Below, piece after piece: positions 1 to 7,543 of a DNA stretch of 10,421 nt. The stretch comes from Peribacter sp964404805 (GTDB lineage: Bacteria; Patescibacteriota; Gracilibacteria; Peribacterales; Peribacteraceae), in assembly GCA_964404805.1 (NCBI GenBank), contig CAYOLJ010000035.1, forward strand, positions 1 through 10,421. Direction: 5' to 3'. The notes below the pieces were generated by a model. The model was not told where the DNA came from. It saw only the letters and a program-made list of their open reading frames with translations, and made no database searches. Positions within the stretch are counted from its first letter, which is position 1, and every line of letters begins with the position of its first letter. The translations under genes were made by a program, and so were the position numbers.

Positions 1-167
1 CCCGGTGTGCGCATTCCCTTGGAAGGCACCATGGCACTGTCGAAATCCATTTCCTGTAGTTGGAAACCCGAGTCACTACCCCAGAATGGTGACTGGGCAG
101 TCAGTGCCAAGGCGATGATAACGATGACGAGAACAATACCAGCAATCCAAAGGAGAATGCGTTTCAT
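1..167 (-). CDS. Membrane-anchored hypothetical protein, 3' end cut by the window
   Basis: Only the N-terminal 55 codons are visible; the frame runs open off the left edge. An ATG at 167-165 is followed by a short basic stretch (MKR) and about 20 hydrophobic residues (roughly 4-22), then a polar segment containing SPFWGSDSG. This is a signal-anchor or uncleaved signal sequence with the rest probably outside the membrane; no lipobox cysteine is seen. The start is the first ATG after a promoter-like element, and no Shine-Dalgarno sequence precedes it. It follows the coupling ATPase on the same strand after a 65-bp gap. The style of the N-terminus (one helix, then a polar low-complexity linker) recalls DUF4349-type envelope proteins, but that is a guess from very little sequence. 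I do not recognise the gene. Confidence 0.6.
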   Translation of the reverse strand, partial: MKRILLWIAGIVLVIVIIALALTAQSPFWGSDSGFQLQEMDFDSAMVPSKGMRTP

Positions 168-193
168 GGTAAAAAGAGTGAAGGAATGGAATG

Positions 194-223
194 AGTGTAG
201 CAGAGAACAGATACGCCTGTTAA
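194..223 (-). promoter_or_regulatory. Candidate promoter for the partial membrane protein gene
   Basis: Reading the minus strand, TTAACA (223-218, five of six matches to TTGACA) lies 18 bp before TACACT (199-194, four of six to TATAAT). A TGC directly upstream of the -10 makes it an extended -10. It sits in the 65-bp gap after the ATPase gene, about 27 nt upstream of the ATG at 167. It shares the TGCTA core with other promoters in this window. Seen by eye only, with no transcription start data. Confidence 0.45.
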
Positions 224-232
224 CCGCCCTGA

Positions 233-2839
233 TTACCGCACCATACCAATCCGGTCTTCTATCTCCTGATCCACGAAGACCTTCTTGCGTCCGAACTTCA
301 TGCGGCTGTACTCCTTGATGAGCCCGGCCAGCTCTTCGTTGCGGTCGCTTTCGTCGTAGATCGTCGCCATACTGAAGGGGCGCGACGGGACGTTGTTGAT
401 CGAGAGTTTCATGTAGCAGTTGAAGTTGGGAATGCCGATCACGTCCTGCTCACTTAAGTCAGGTGCGAATTCCTTGGCCATGTACTCGGCATCCTCCGCA
501 CCGATCTTGAAGGAGCTGATGGAGCCTACGTTACCGAACACGGCGTCGCGCAGCTTGGTATTGGCCTGTCCGTATTCCTCCGTCTTGCCCACAAGCTGGC
601 CGATAAACTGATGCGCCATGATGAGCCCCAGCTCGTACTTGCGTGCCTCACTGAGGATCGTTGCGAAGGCCTCGGTCACGAAGTTCTGGAATTCGTCCAC
701 GTACAGGTAGAAGCGCTTGCGCTGCTTGCGCTGCACATCGGCACGTGAGAGTGCGGCCATGTTGACCTTATTCACGAAGATCAGGCCCAGCAGCTGCGCG
801 TTTACATCGCCGATTCTACCTTTGCTCAGGTTCACAAGCAGCACCTTGCCGGAGTCCATGATGTCGCGGATCTGGAATGCACTCTTGGGCTGCCCGATGA
901 TATTGCGCATGGTGGTATTCGTGATGAAGGGCCCGAACTTCGCCGAGAAGTATGGAATCATTTCCTCCTTCTCGCGTGCACCGGTCTTGGCGATCTCGTG
1001 TTCCCAGAAACTGCGCACGACAGGATTGCGACACTTTGCTACTTTGTAGCGCTGGAACTCGTCATCCACGAACAGGCGCGGCACGTCGATGAGCGTGGCC
1101 CCCTCCTCCTCGTCATCCATGAGTGTGAGACAGCCGTTGCGGAAGTAGTGCTGAATACGCGGACCGAAGATCTCGTTACCGAAGAGCTTGATGAAGATCC
1201 CCATCGCATCGAGCGCGGCACGATCTTTCTCTTCGGGCGTCTTGGCCTCGAGCAGATTGAGGCCCATCGGCCGGCCGGTATCCGCGGGATCGAAGACGAC
1301 GATATCTTTGGCGCGCTCCTTGGGTGCATGAGCGAGCGCGTCTTCAATCAGATCGCCGTGAGGATCCACGATGCACACGCCCTCGCCGTTCTTGATATCC
1401 TGACGACTCATCCACGATAGCAGTGCAGATTTACCCGTTCCGGATTTACCGATGATGTAGTGGTGACGCGTGCGGTCTTCGGGGTAGAAGCGCACGGGTG
1501 TCTCGACAGCACGATGCTTGTTGATGCCAAGCAGAATGCCCTCTGCGGGAATATTCGGAGGGGGAGGCAACACGCGGTAGCTGATCCACTCGATAATCGG
1601 GATCTTGTTGTAACGGCTGTCGGGAAAGTGGAAGAGCCCTGCCAGTTCTTTCTCGACGAGCATGCAGCGTCTGTGCCAGAACCCGTTGATGCGCCGCTTC
1701 CACAATTTGTAGAGAATCGGTGCGTTCCATGCGAGCGGAAAGAAATTCGAGAAGATACGGTAGTCATCCAAATAGTTGCCGTAAATATCTTTGAACGCAT
1801 TGAAGGCAACCTGCAGGTTGTTCGTAATCTCAATCGAGCGCTGCCACGTCTTGGCGGCAGAAGCGATACGGATGGAGGCGAAGTAAAAGCTCATGCCCGC
1901 CTTCTCACCCATGCGCTTGTAGAGCTCTTCTTCTGGTTGAATCATGCGGATGAACGCATCGCCACGATTCGCTCCAGGCGCGAATGTCGAGCCATCGGTT
2001 CCCGAGGCGACACCACCGAGGATCGAAAAGAGTGTGCCGATAAGCGGAATAGAACTGAACCATCCGTCCTTCTTGCCCTTGAATCGCTGCGAGGCAAATT
2101 GCTGCGTGCGCTTGCCCCACTTCTGCGACGAGGACGGCATGAGCACGATCTGCACACCTGCGGTCTCATCGGTTTGCATCTTACTCAACACGTTTGCGAT
2201 GCCGTTGAGCGGGTCATCCTGCATCTGCTCATAAAACCGCATCGGGAACATGAACGGCTTATCGGTAATCATGTTGTAAGCCGTGAGTTTCGATCCCTTG
2301 GGCCAGAGCTCTGGCGTTTTGTGCAGGGTGACTTCGGCATTGGAGTAGAACGCCGTGATCTGTTTTTCGACAATGGATTGCAGCTCGGGTTGGGTGACAA
2401 CGTAGAACATGAGCTGCCCATTCTCGACGTACATCTCAAAACTGATCGTGATGTAGCGAAAAAACCAGTAGCGCAACTCCTGCCAGACCGTGAGGCTCTG
2501 CACTTCCCAGAGAGCCCGGTACAGCTGCTCCATGATCGCGACCTTCTCTTTGAAGTCCTTCTCTGTGCGCTTCTCTTGATCCACCTTGCTGTCGGAGCGC
2601 GGAAGCAGGATCTTCATCATCACGAGCGACTTCGATTTCCATACGGCGTACCAGTACCGGAAGTTCCACTTCACCATCTTCCAGACGACATACGCACCAA
2701 CGATGAGCCCGGAATTGAGAAACGGACTCGCAATCCACCACGTGCCGATTACCCTCCATGCTCCGGGCACGAGCGAAACGATCGTCAGGATGACGATCCA
2801 GAACAGGGGCCAGAAGAAGCGTTCAAGGATGCTAAACAA
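233..2839 (-). CDS. VirD4/TraD-like type IV secretion coupling ATPase
   Basis: An 868-residue membrane-bound AAA/RecA-type ATPase of the VirD4/TraD/HerA superfamily, predicted to bring DNA or protein substrates to a type IV secretion channel. Two hydrophobic segments at about 7-27 and 36-56 anchor it. Walker A is GKSGTGKSA at 464-472, a VDPHGD strand is at 491-496, Walker B is YLYVDEF at 711-717, and the sensor-like MAHQF is at 741-745. Residues 90-450 form a long region without motifs I can name, comparable to the N-terminal domain common in CPR homologues; 263-280 is Gly-rich and hydrophobic. The start is TTG at 2839. In frame, the stop codon TAA lies 12 codons upstream with no other usable start between, and the next Met (residue 54) would delete the first membrane helix. 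No Shine-Dalgarno sequence is seen. A HerA-like or VirB4-like role is possible, but the two anchors and the motif pattern favour VirD4. Confidence 0.88.
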   Translation of the reverse strand: MFSILERFFWPLFWIVILTIVSLVPGAWRVIGTWWIASPFLNSGLIVGAYVVWKMVKWNFRYWYAVWKSKSLVMMKILLPRSDSKVDQEKRTEKDFKEKVAIMEQLYRALWEVQSLTVWQELRYWFFRYITISFEMYVENGQLMFYVVTQPELQSIVEKQITAFYSNAEVTLHKTPELWPKGSKLTAYNMITDKPFMFPMRFYEQMQDDPLNGIANVLSKMQTDETAGVQIVLMPSSSQKWGKRTQQFASQRFKGKKDGWFSSIPLIGTLFSILGGVASGTDGSTFAPGANRGDAFIRMIQPEEELYKRMGEKAGMSFYFASIRIASAAKTWQRSIEITNNLQVAFNAFKDIYGNYLDDYRIFSNFFPLAWNAPILYKLWKRRINGFWHRRCMLVEKELAGLFHFPDSRYNKIPIIEWISYRVLPPPPNIPAEGILLGINKHRAVETPVRFYPEDRTRHHYIIGKSGTGKSALLSWMSRQDIKNGEGVCIVDPHGDLIEDALAHAPKERAKDIVVFDPADTGRPMGLNLLEAKTPEEKDRAALDAMGIFIKLFGNEIFGPRIQHYFRNGCLTLMDDEEEGATLIDVPRLFVDDEFQRYKVAKCRNPVVRSFWEHEIAKTGAREKEEMIPYFSAKFGPFITNTTMRNIIGQPKSAFQIRDIMDSGKVLLVNLSKGRIGDVNAQLLGLIFVNKVNMAALSRADVQRKQRKRFYLYVDEFQNFVTEAFATILSEARKYELGLIMAHQFIGQLVGKTEEYGQANTKLRDAVFGNVGSISSFKIGAEDAEYMAKEFAPDLSEQDVIGIPNFNCYMKLSINNVPSRPFSMATIYDESDRNEELAGLIKEYSRMKFGRKKVFVDQEIEDRIGMVR

Positions 2840-2874
2840 AGGCGAACTTGAGGAATATACAAGGAATTCGTTTA

Positions 2875-2883
2875 ATTATAGCA
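2875..2883 (-). promoter_or_regulatory. Extended -10 promoter for the coupling ATPase gene
   Basis: The minus strand reads TGCTATAAT at 2883-2875: a perfect TATAAT box with the TGn extension. No convincing -35 hexamer is present 16-18 bp upstream, as is common for extended -10 promoters. Transcription would start near 2868, giving a leader of about 29 nt before the TTG start, with no Shine-Dalgarno sequence in it. The rest of the 123-bp gap (2840-2962) holds no clear terminator hairpin or small gene. Confidence 0.6.
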
Positions 2884-2962
2884 TATTTCGGCACCTCCTG
2901 CCCCTCACGGCAACTTGATACGAAATTAAAATATGATGTGATGATACAGCGATCCAATTTTG

Positions 2963-4006
2963 TCATCGAGCGCATTCCCATGCGTCCATCGTCATCTCAC
3001 GGGCTCGCCCATCGACCGTACCAACCCGCAATCTGTACAGGCCACTTGCAGAAGGCGTGAATGTAAACACCTCGCCAGGATTCACCCAGTCTTCGATACG
3101 CTCCTCAACTCCATCGGGGTGCACAATAGAACGCACGACGAAGGGCCGAATAGATCTGAGCGTGAGCGCACTCTCTACAGAGATGCCATGCGGCACGCCG
3201 CGATCGAAACGAACGTCGCGTGTAATGCGCTTTTGGTAACGCCGCAGCACACCATCGCACGCATCAATGAGAGCACTATCACCCAACCGCTGGAATCTGG
3301 CCTGTGTGATTCCCTGACTGCGAGGGGCAATGCGCGTGAAGGCTTCGAGACTCAGATCCATATCGCGTCCCTCCACGTACGGTCCACGATCGTTGACGCG
3401 CACGATTACGCTCTGTCCACTCTCGGCGTTCGTCACTTTGACGAGTGTATTGCAGGGAAAAGTTCGGTGTGCCGCTGTGAGTGCATGCATGTCGAAGGAT
3501 TCGCCGCACGCTGTTCCTTTACCGTGGAATTTTTCGGAATAGAGACTCACTTCATGCACCTCCTGTGCGAGTATATCGTCAAAATTGGCAGCCATCATCA
3601 GGAGCTCATCGGCAGAGCTCACCGGAAATGAGATATCACGCTCCTGCTCAATGAAGGGATACCGTTGAAGGAGTATGGGGAGTGATTCTGGCATCATCTC
3701 GTCGAGATCCGCGACATTCCGTGTGCGCAACAACCACAGCACGGCATCTGCCATGAGGAGTGGCTCATCGGGATAAAATATTTCATCGTCGTCAAGAATG
3801 CCACGCGCTTTGGCATACGTGATTTCCTCACTCCCCCGCTCGCCTTCGGGTACATCGCGGAAAGGAGACTCATTGGTGGGATCTGGATCGCGCCGGATGC
3901 CCTCCCAGATCATCAGAAATCCCTCACGACGCGTGATGCCCTCCGCTTCGGAGAATGCAGCAAGCGGCACGAGAACCAGCACGAGAAAACACGCGAAACG
4001 GCGCAT
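2963..4006 (-). CDS. RlpA-like septal-ring lytic transglycosylase with SLH-like N-terminus
   Basis: A 347-residue exported protein, predicted to cleave peptidoglycan glycan strands. ATG at 4006 is chosen because it opens directly into a signal peptide (MRRF, then a hydrophobic stretch to about residue 18, cleavage near SEA-EG); a frame extension to TTG at 4030 only adds eight residues. Residues 24-98 resemble one or two S-layer-homology repeats (FRDV ... A...GI ... FYPDEPL). The RlpA double-psi beta-barrel spans about 152-241, with AAHRTFPCNT and VNDRGPYVEGR. E169, H180 and D206 have the spacing of the residues I recall as essential in Pseudomonas RlpA. There is no SPOR domain; residues 270-347 form an unrecognised, probably beta-rich C-terminal domain. 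No lipobox is seen, unlike many proteobacterial RlpA. It lies between the 3D protein and the coupling ATPase. I see no good promoter of its own, so co-transcription with the 3D gene is plausible. Confidence 0.85.
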   Translation of the reverse strand: MRRFACFLVLVLVPLAAFSEAEGITRREGFLMIWEGIRRDPDPTNESPFRDVPEGERGSEEITYAKARGILDDDEIFYPDEPLLMADAVLWLLRTRNVADLDEMMPESLPILLQRYPFIEQERDISFPVSSADELLMMAANFDDILAQEVHEVSLYSEKFHGKGTACGESFDMHALTAAHRTFPCNTLVKVTNAESGQSVIVRVNDRGPYVEGRDMDLSLEAFTRIAPRSQGITQARFQRLGDSALIDACDGVLRRYQKRITRDVRFDRGVPHGISVESALTLRSIRPFVVRSIVHPDGVEERIEDWVNPGEVFTFTPSASGLYRLRVGTVDGRAREMTMDAWECAR

Positions 4007-4056
4007 GGGGATATGCTGCACGAGACGCAATAGAAGTTCAATTGACGCCTTCGGAT

Positions 4057-4138
4057 GGGCGTAGGAGATGGGGCGTAGGGCGTAGGAAGATTCAAAATAA
4101 TCCGCTGTGTGTGACCCAACGCCCTACACCCTACGCCC
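4057..4138. repeat. GGGCGTA heptamer array forming an inverted repeat
   Basis: The unit GGGCGTA occurs at 4057-4063, 4071-4077 and 4078-4084. The opposite orientation appears as TACGCCC at 4132-4138 with the variant TACACCC at 4125-4131. The 16-base arms 4071-4086 and 4123-4138 are inverted copies with one difference. In minus-strand RNA (the direction of both flanking genes) that difference gives a G-U wobble, so the whole stem can pair, with a 36-nt loop. In plus-strand RNA it would be a C-A mismatch. No T tract follows, so it is not a standard intrinsic terminator. It begins right after the stop codon of the 3D gene and fills most of the gap before the RlpA-like gene. Confidence 0.75.
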
Positions 4139-4143
4139 TCACC

Positions 4144-5547
4144 CTATAGTGCCCTCCATCCTTCGCTCCTCACAAGAAGATATGCGTCGTAGCGCTCTTC
4201 TTCACGCAGGTTCTTGAGCGTCTGTGGACCCACGACACCTGCACCTGTGCCGATTTCGGATGTAACGAGATCGCGATCCATCTGATAATGCAGAACTGAC
4301 TCCTTCGTCTGCTGACCGAAGTATCCGTTTAGCTTCTCATGCGGAAAGTATCCGCGATCGGCAAGCAGGCGCTGCAACAGGGACACTTGCGAACCGCTGT
4401 CGCCCTCACTCAGAAACTGATCAAGGTTCTTGCCGCGCTCATCAAGCAGCACCTCGACGCGATGCAGAATCAGCAGACGATCCGCCAACGCCGCGACGAG
4501 TCGCTGGTTCCACTTCGTCTCGAGCTTGCCACGGGTGAGCGGCCCGATGCGCCCGGCCCCCGGATCTTCGGCAGTACCCACAAGATGCTGGCTCTGCTGG
4601 AATGTGAGAATCGCAGCAGCTAATGCATCATCGTATATGCCATCCGTTCTGCCGGTATAAAAGCCGAGAAATCTCAGTGTGCGCTGAGCCGCACGAATAA
4701 CCGAAGTCCTCGCGCTCCTGTCGACGTTTCTGACGACGGGAGGTTGAGCCTCGGCACGTCGCACGGCGGCGGCGAGGAACGCTGCCGAACGCTCACTGAG
4801 TTGATCTGCAGGTTCGACGAGGCCGTACGCCGTGTTGAAGCGCACGAGTGCTTCTTGCGTGACCGGACCGAAGAGGCCCGTGACGGCGTGACTGAAGAAT
4901 CCCACACGCTGGAGAGAACGTTGTAATGTTTCGACTGAGAGACTGCGATCACCATTTTCCACCTGCACCGCCAGCAAATCCTGACCACGGACGAGAAACG
5001 GCTCGAGCCGGTCGAGTACCGCAGGAAAACTCTCGAGCGAGAAGCGCTCCTTGGGCTGGAACCCTCCCTTCTCGTACACCGTGCCACGCACATGCCGCAC
5101 ACCGAATGCGAGTGCCCGCGCCAACCCCTCCTCACCCTCCCCCACCCAAATATCGAGACGGTGCGCACCATCGGATAATTCCGTAATCGCCCCGCCACGA
5201 TCGTGCACGGTGAAGCGGCCGATGCCAGGGAGCGCGACAACAGTGCCGAAAGCATAACTCGACGGAGCGGCGATCATGCCGGGATACACCTCTGTACCAT
5301 CGGCGCCATTCGTGCCCTCTCCGTTGAGAATTTTGTCGGCGCGGTACCCGCCCTTTACATAGCAGCACTGCCCCGACTTGGGAGAGTAGTAGGCCGTGAT
5401 GATGAACTCCTGCTCACGTGGAAGATCTTTGCTCACTCCTACCGCCATCACAGGTGCGACCAACGTAAGCGCCGCGATGAGAAACTTGATATGCCGCGGC
5501 AGTCGTGCGCAGCGCGTGCGGTGGAGCGGTGTAGAAGTGATGTGCAT
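4144..5547 (-). CDS. 3D-domain cell wall protein with three peptidoglycan-binding repeats
   Basis: A 467-residue exported protein. A basic N-terminus (about 1-20) and hydrophobic 21-36 ending VMA give a signal peptide. The 3D domain (MltA/YuiC-like double-psi barrel, lytic transglycosylase type) spans about 47-157: ITAYYSP, GTVVALPGIG, HDRGGAI with D116, and HRLDIWVG with D132. The first of the three family aspartates seems absent, since the usual AvDP position reads AAPSS (94-98). Three PG_binding_1 repeats follow at about 203-244, 282-343 and 387-447, each with an LQR/AQRTL opening and a G-F/Y-F-G centre; the last two end in GRIGPLT and GVVGPQT. The paired Cys61-Cys62 next to the TAYYSP motif is notable. 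The ATG at 5547 is the only early start that keeps the signal peptide, and it sits 8 nt after a -10 box. The gene is next to the RlpA-like gene, suggesting a shared wall role. Confidence 0.85.
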   Translation of the reverse strand: MHITSTPLHRTRCARLPRHIKFLIAALTLVAPVMAVGVSKDLPREQEFIITAYYSPKSGQCCYVKGGYRADKILNGEGTNGADGTEVYPGMIAAPSSYAFGTVVALPGIGRFTVHDRGGAITELSDGAHRLDIWVGEGEEGLARALAFGVRHVRGTVYEKGGFQPKERFSLESFPAVLDRLEPFLVRGQDLLAVQVENGDRSLSVETLQRSLQRVGFFSHAVTGLFGPVTQEALVRFNTAYGLVEPADQLSERSAAFLAAAVRRAEAQPPVVRNVDRSARTSVIRAAQRTLRFLGFYTGRTDGIYDDALAAAILTFQQSQHLVGTAEDPGAGRIGPLTRGKLETKWNQRLVAALADRLLILHRVEVLLDERGKNLDQFLSEGDSGSQVSLLQRLLADRGYFPHEKLNGYFGQQTKESVLHYQMDRDLVTSEIGTGAGVVGPQTLKNLREEERYDAYLLVRSEGWRAL

Positions 5548-5555
5548 TTCCCTTT

Positions 5556-5584
5556 ATTCTAGCATGTTCGCGGTCCCTTGTCCC
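5556..5584 (-). promoter_or_regulatory. Promoter for the 3D-protein gene, leaderless spacing
   Basis: On the minus strand, GGGACA (5584-5579, four of six to TTGACA) lies 17 bp before TAGAAT (5561-5556, five of six to TATAAT), with TGC immediately upstream of the -10. Only 8 nt separate the -10 from the ATG at 5547, so transcription should begin at or within a base or two of the start codon. An AAGGG tract lies in those 8 nt but is too close to the ATG, and too near the expected 5' end, to act as a normal Shine-Dalgarno sequence. The rest of the 186-bp gap (5548-5733) shows no clear terminator or small gene. Confidence 0.6.
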
Positions 5585-5733
5585 CTTAGCGAGCAAATCG
5601 AAACATTTTGAAACCTTCGAATGCAAATCATACTTATCATTCTTATTTTTGGCTTACAGAAGGGCTCAATCATAGATTTACTGCCCAAAGACATCCATGG
5701 GATATTGCAGGAAACGCAAGTGCACAGATGCTT

Positions 5734-7536
5734 CTATACAGCCTTGTTCAAGAGTTCTTCAATGTATGCGTGGCTGAGAGCAGCTGCTTTTTCAAGATAC
5801 TGAGGATCAACAGACTCGTCGGGGTTATGGCTGATACCGGGATGTCGGATGTAGGTCATACTGGTCGGTATGCCCACCTTGCTGATGCTGCCTGCGTCCT
5901 GTCCCGGAACAGAAGGCATGACCACAGTCTTGAAGCCGAGATTTTCCGCGATACGCCGCTTCGTTTCGACACTCTGCGGATCAATGGGGGAAGGCTGTTT
6001 GTCGGAAATGACCGTTCGGGATTCATTGGGATTGATACCCATGAATGTCAGGTTCCTATCGACCACCGATGCGATCTCTTCCGCGATCTTTTTTCCTTGC
6101 GCGGAATCCACATTCCGTTGGTCAATGTCGAAGCTCAGGCCTTTTTGGGGATCAAGCTGAAAATCCGTAACGGTTGCCCGGACTTCCCCTACAATAGAAA
6201 CCTGTATGGGATTGACGACCCACCTTCCCAGAATGTGCATCTCCACTTCATTTGCAACCGCCCCAGCGATTCCCATCGCAGCGAAAACATGATCAAGTGG
6301 AATGACAGGATAGGCACCAGGGTCTATGGGTTCGGTCACGATCTTATAGCTGACTCCTTCACGTTCTATCACTTCAGCATGCTGCCGTATCAATTGTTGG
6401 AAGTCTTCCGCGTGCTGTTTTGGGAGTAACACTTCCATCGTTTGCTCACCGGGAATCTTCGTGATACCCAGCTCAACAGGTATGGCGATACGTGCAATAT
6501 GCGCCCACCGGGGAAATCCCGATTGCTCAGCTCTTTTGTTAAACTTCAATAATTGCCCCCGCAAATGCGCCGGATATTTCTGTGGATCACCCGCTTGCAG
6601 TCGGTACTGCTCGATATCAGAAAGTAAATTCGACAAGGCTACCAGCGCATCGCTTCTGGTAATCATCCGGCCATCATCGCGGTCGCCTAGGACCCCCTTC
6701 TCATGCCAGATTGTGTTGGGGGGAGTGCCTCCCGAATGTTCCGCGCATCCATGTGTTGTGATACTCATGCGTATATAGGGCGTGTACTCGGGGACGATCA
6801 ATTCTTCCTTTCTCAATTTTTCCGCTGGAACACGCACCTTTTCGCGACGTGCGCCGCCGATTCCTTCAGACACAATGCCGACATCCGCCTCCTTCATTTC
6901 GCCGAGACGACTCTGCTCGATGTGCACTTCCTCGAAGGAGGCAGTATTGTCCCGGTTGATTGGAGGTTCATTGAGTTCCTTCAGAATCTGTTGCCACCGC
7001 TCCGCTCCGTACCGGCGGGTGAAATGTTCTTTTAATGTTGTTTCCTGTCCATCAAGTTCCTTGTAACGGATTCTTTCAAGAGCATCCCTCGCGATGGTGC
7101 CCGTAGCAATTCTGCTGCCGAGACACGCCTCACCCGTCGTCGGGTTTGATTCCTCAGACCGGAAAACGGCAACCGTATAACTCAGATGCGGCTGTCGCTT
7201 CTCTTGCAGAAGGCGTTCAAGAAAACAAAGGGCAGAAGCCACACCCGCCACACCGTCGTACTTTCCTCCGTTCCTCACACTATCCACATGCGACCCGGAC
7301 ATCACCGCATGATTTTTGTCTTCACCGAAAAACATGATGAACAGATTGCCAAACGCATCGCTTCGAATCTCATATTGAGATGGTTCAACGTGATATTGTG
7401 CGAATAATTCTTCCGCCATCTGACGCACATACCCGACCGCGCGATCCTCCGTTTCCGTGAGGGCAATGGTATTTCTTCCCTCAGAAGTTACCCCGATTGC
7501 TGCAATGCTCTCAACAATCTCATTTGGACTTTTCAT
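5734..7536 (-). CDS. M20-family Zn-dependent amidohydrolase/peptidase, oversized
   Basis: A 600-residue cytosolic metal hydrolase of the M20 group that includes N-carbamoyl amino acid amidases and allantoate amidohydrolases, which cleave amide or carbamoyl bonds on small substrates. The di-metal site is complete: GSHVDSV with H83, GKYDGVAG with D94, RSEES with catalytic E128 and ligand E129, VHIEQ with H205, and GISHNPDE with H570. AEHSGGTPP (266-273) matches the family's HAGTTP loop, and GQDAGSIS (545-552) its late active-site loop. Relatives are usually about 400-430 residues; the surplus lies in the central dimerisation/lid part (about 225-480). No signal peptide. ATG at 7536 is chosen over an in-frame TTG at 7572 because a strong promoter ends 7 nt before it. 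The gene starts 22 bp after the M24 peptidase stop. Substrate cannot be read from the sequence. Confidence 0.87.
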   Translation of the reverse strand: MKSPNEIVESIAAIGVTSEGRNTIALTETEDRAVGYVRQMAEELFAQYHVEPSQYEIRSDAFGNLFIMFFGEDKNHAVMSGSHVDSVRNGGKYDGVAGVASALCFLERLLQEKRQPHLSYTVAVFRSEESNPTTGEACLGSRIATGTIARDALERIRYKELDGQETTLKEHFTRRYGAERWQQILKELNEPPINRDNTASFEEVHIEQSRLGEMKEADVGIVSEGIGGARREKVRVPAEKLRKEELIVPEYTPYIRMSITTHGCAEHSGGTPPNTIWHEKGVLGDRDDGRMITRSDALVALSNLLSDIEQYRLQAGDPQKYPAHLRGQLLKFNKRAEQSGFPRWAHIARIAIPVELGITKIPGEQTMEVLLPKQHAEDFQQLIRQHAEVIEREGVSYKIVTEPIDPGAYPVIPLDHVFAAMGIAGAVANEVEMHILGRWVVNPIQVSIVGEVRATVTDFQLDPQKGLSFDIDQRNVDSAQGKKIAEEIASVVDRNLTFMGINPNESRTVISDKQPSPIDPQSVETKRRIAENLGFKTVVMPSVPGQDAGSISKVGIPTSMTYIRHPGISHNPDESVDPQYLEKAAALSHAYIEELLNKAV

Positions 7537-7543
7537 TATTATT

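Noticed and set aside
1460..2851. A 463-codon open frame on the plus strand, antisense to the coupling ATPase gene
   Set aside because: It lies wholly opposite a gene with complete ATPase motifs, and its translation is rich in Arg, His, Glu and Leu with no recognisable domain, as expected of a high-GC shadow frame.
2960..3631. A 223-codon plus-strand frame opposite the RlpA-like gene
   Set aside because: It is antisense to the conserved RlpA barrel, whose codon pattern and catalytic residues explain the sequence.
4057..4138. CRISPR array
   Set aside because: The repeat units are 7 bases, partly adjacent and inverted, with no regular spacers and no cas genes nearby.
4057..4143. Intrinsic terminator for the 3D-protein gene
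   Set aside because: The hairpin is real but is not followed by a T tract on the minus strand, and its loop is long, so I list it only as a repeat.
5640..5733. Terminator after the M20 gene
   Set aside because: A GGGC...GCCC pairing exists on the minus strand, but the stem is only 4 bp and no T run follows.
5621..5803. A 60-codon plus-strand frame starting with a hydrophobic stretch in the gap before the M20 stop
   Set aside because: The hydrophobic start could suggest a small membrane protein, but there is no promoter or ribosome site and its second half runs antisense into the M20 gene.
5608..6429. A 273-codon plus-strand frame near the end of the M20 gene
   Set aside because: Most of it is antisense to the conserved C-terminal metal-site region of the M20 protein, and the translation shows no domain or signal.
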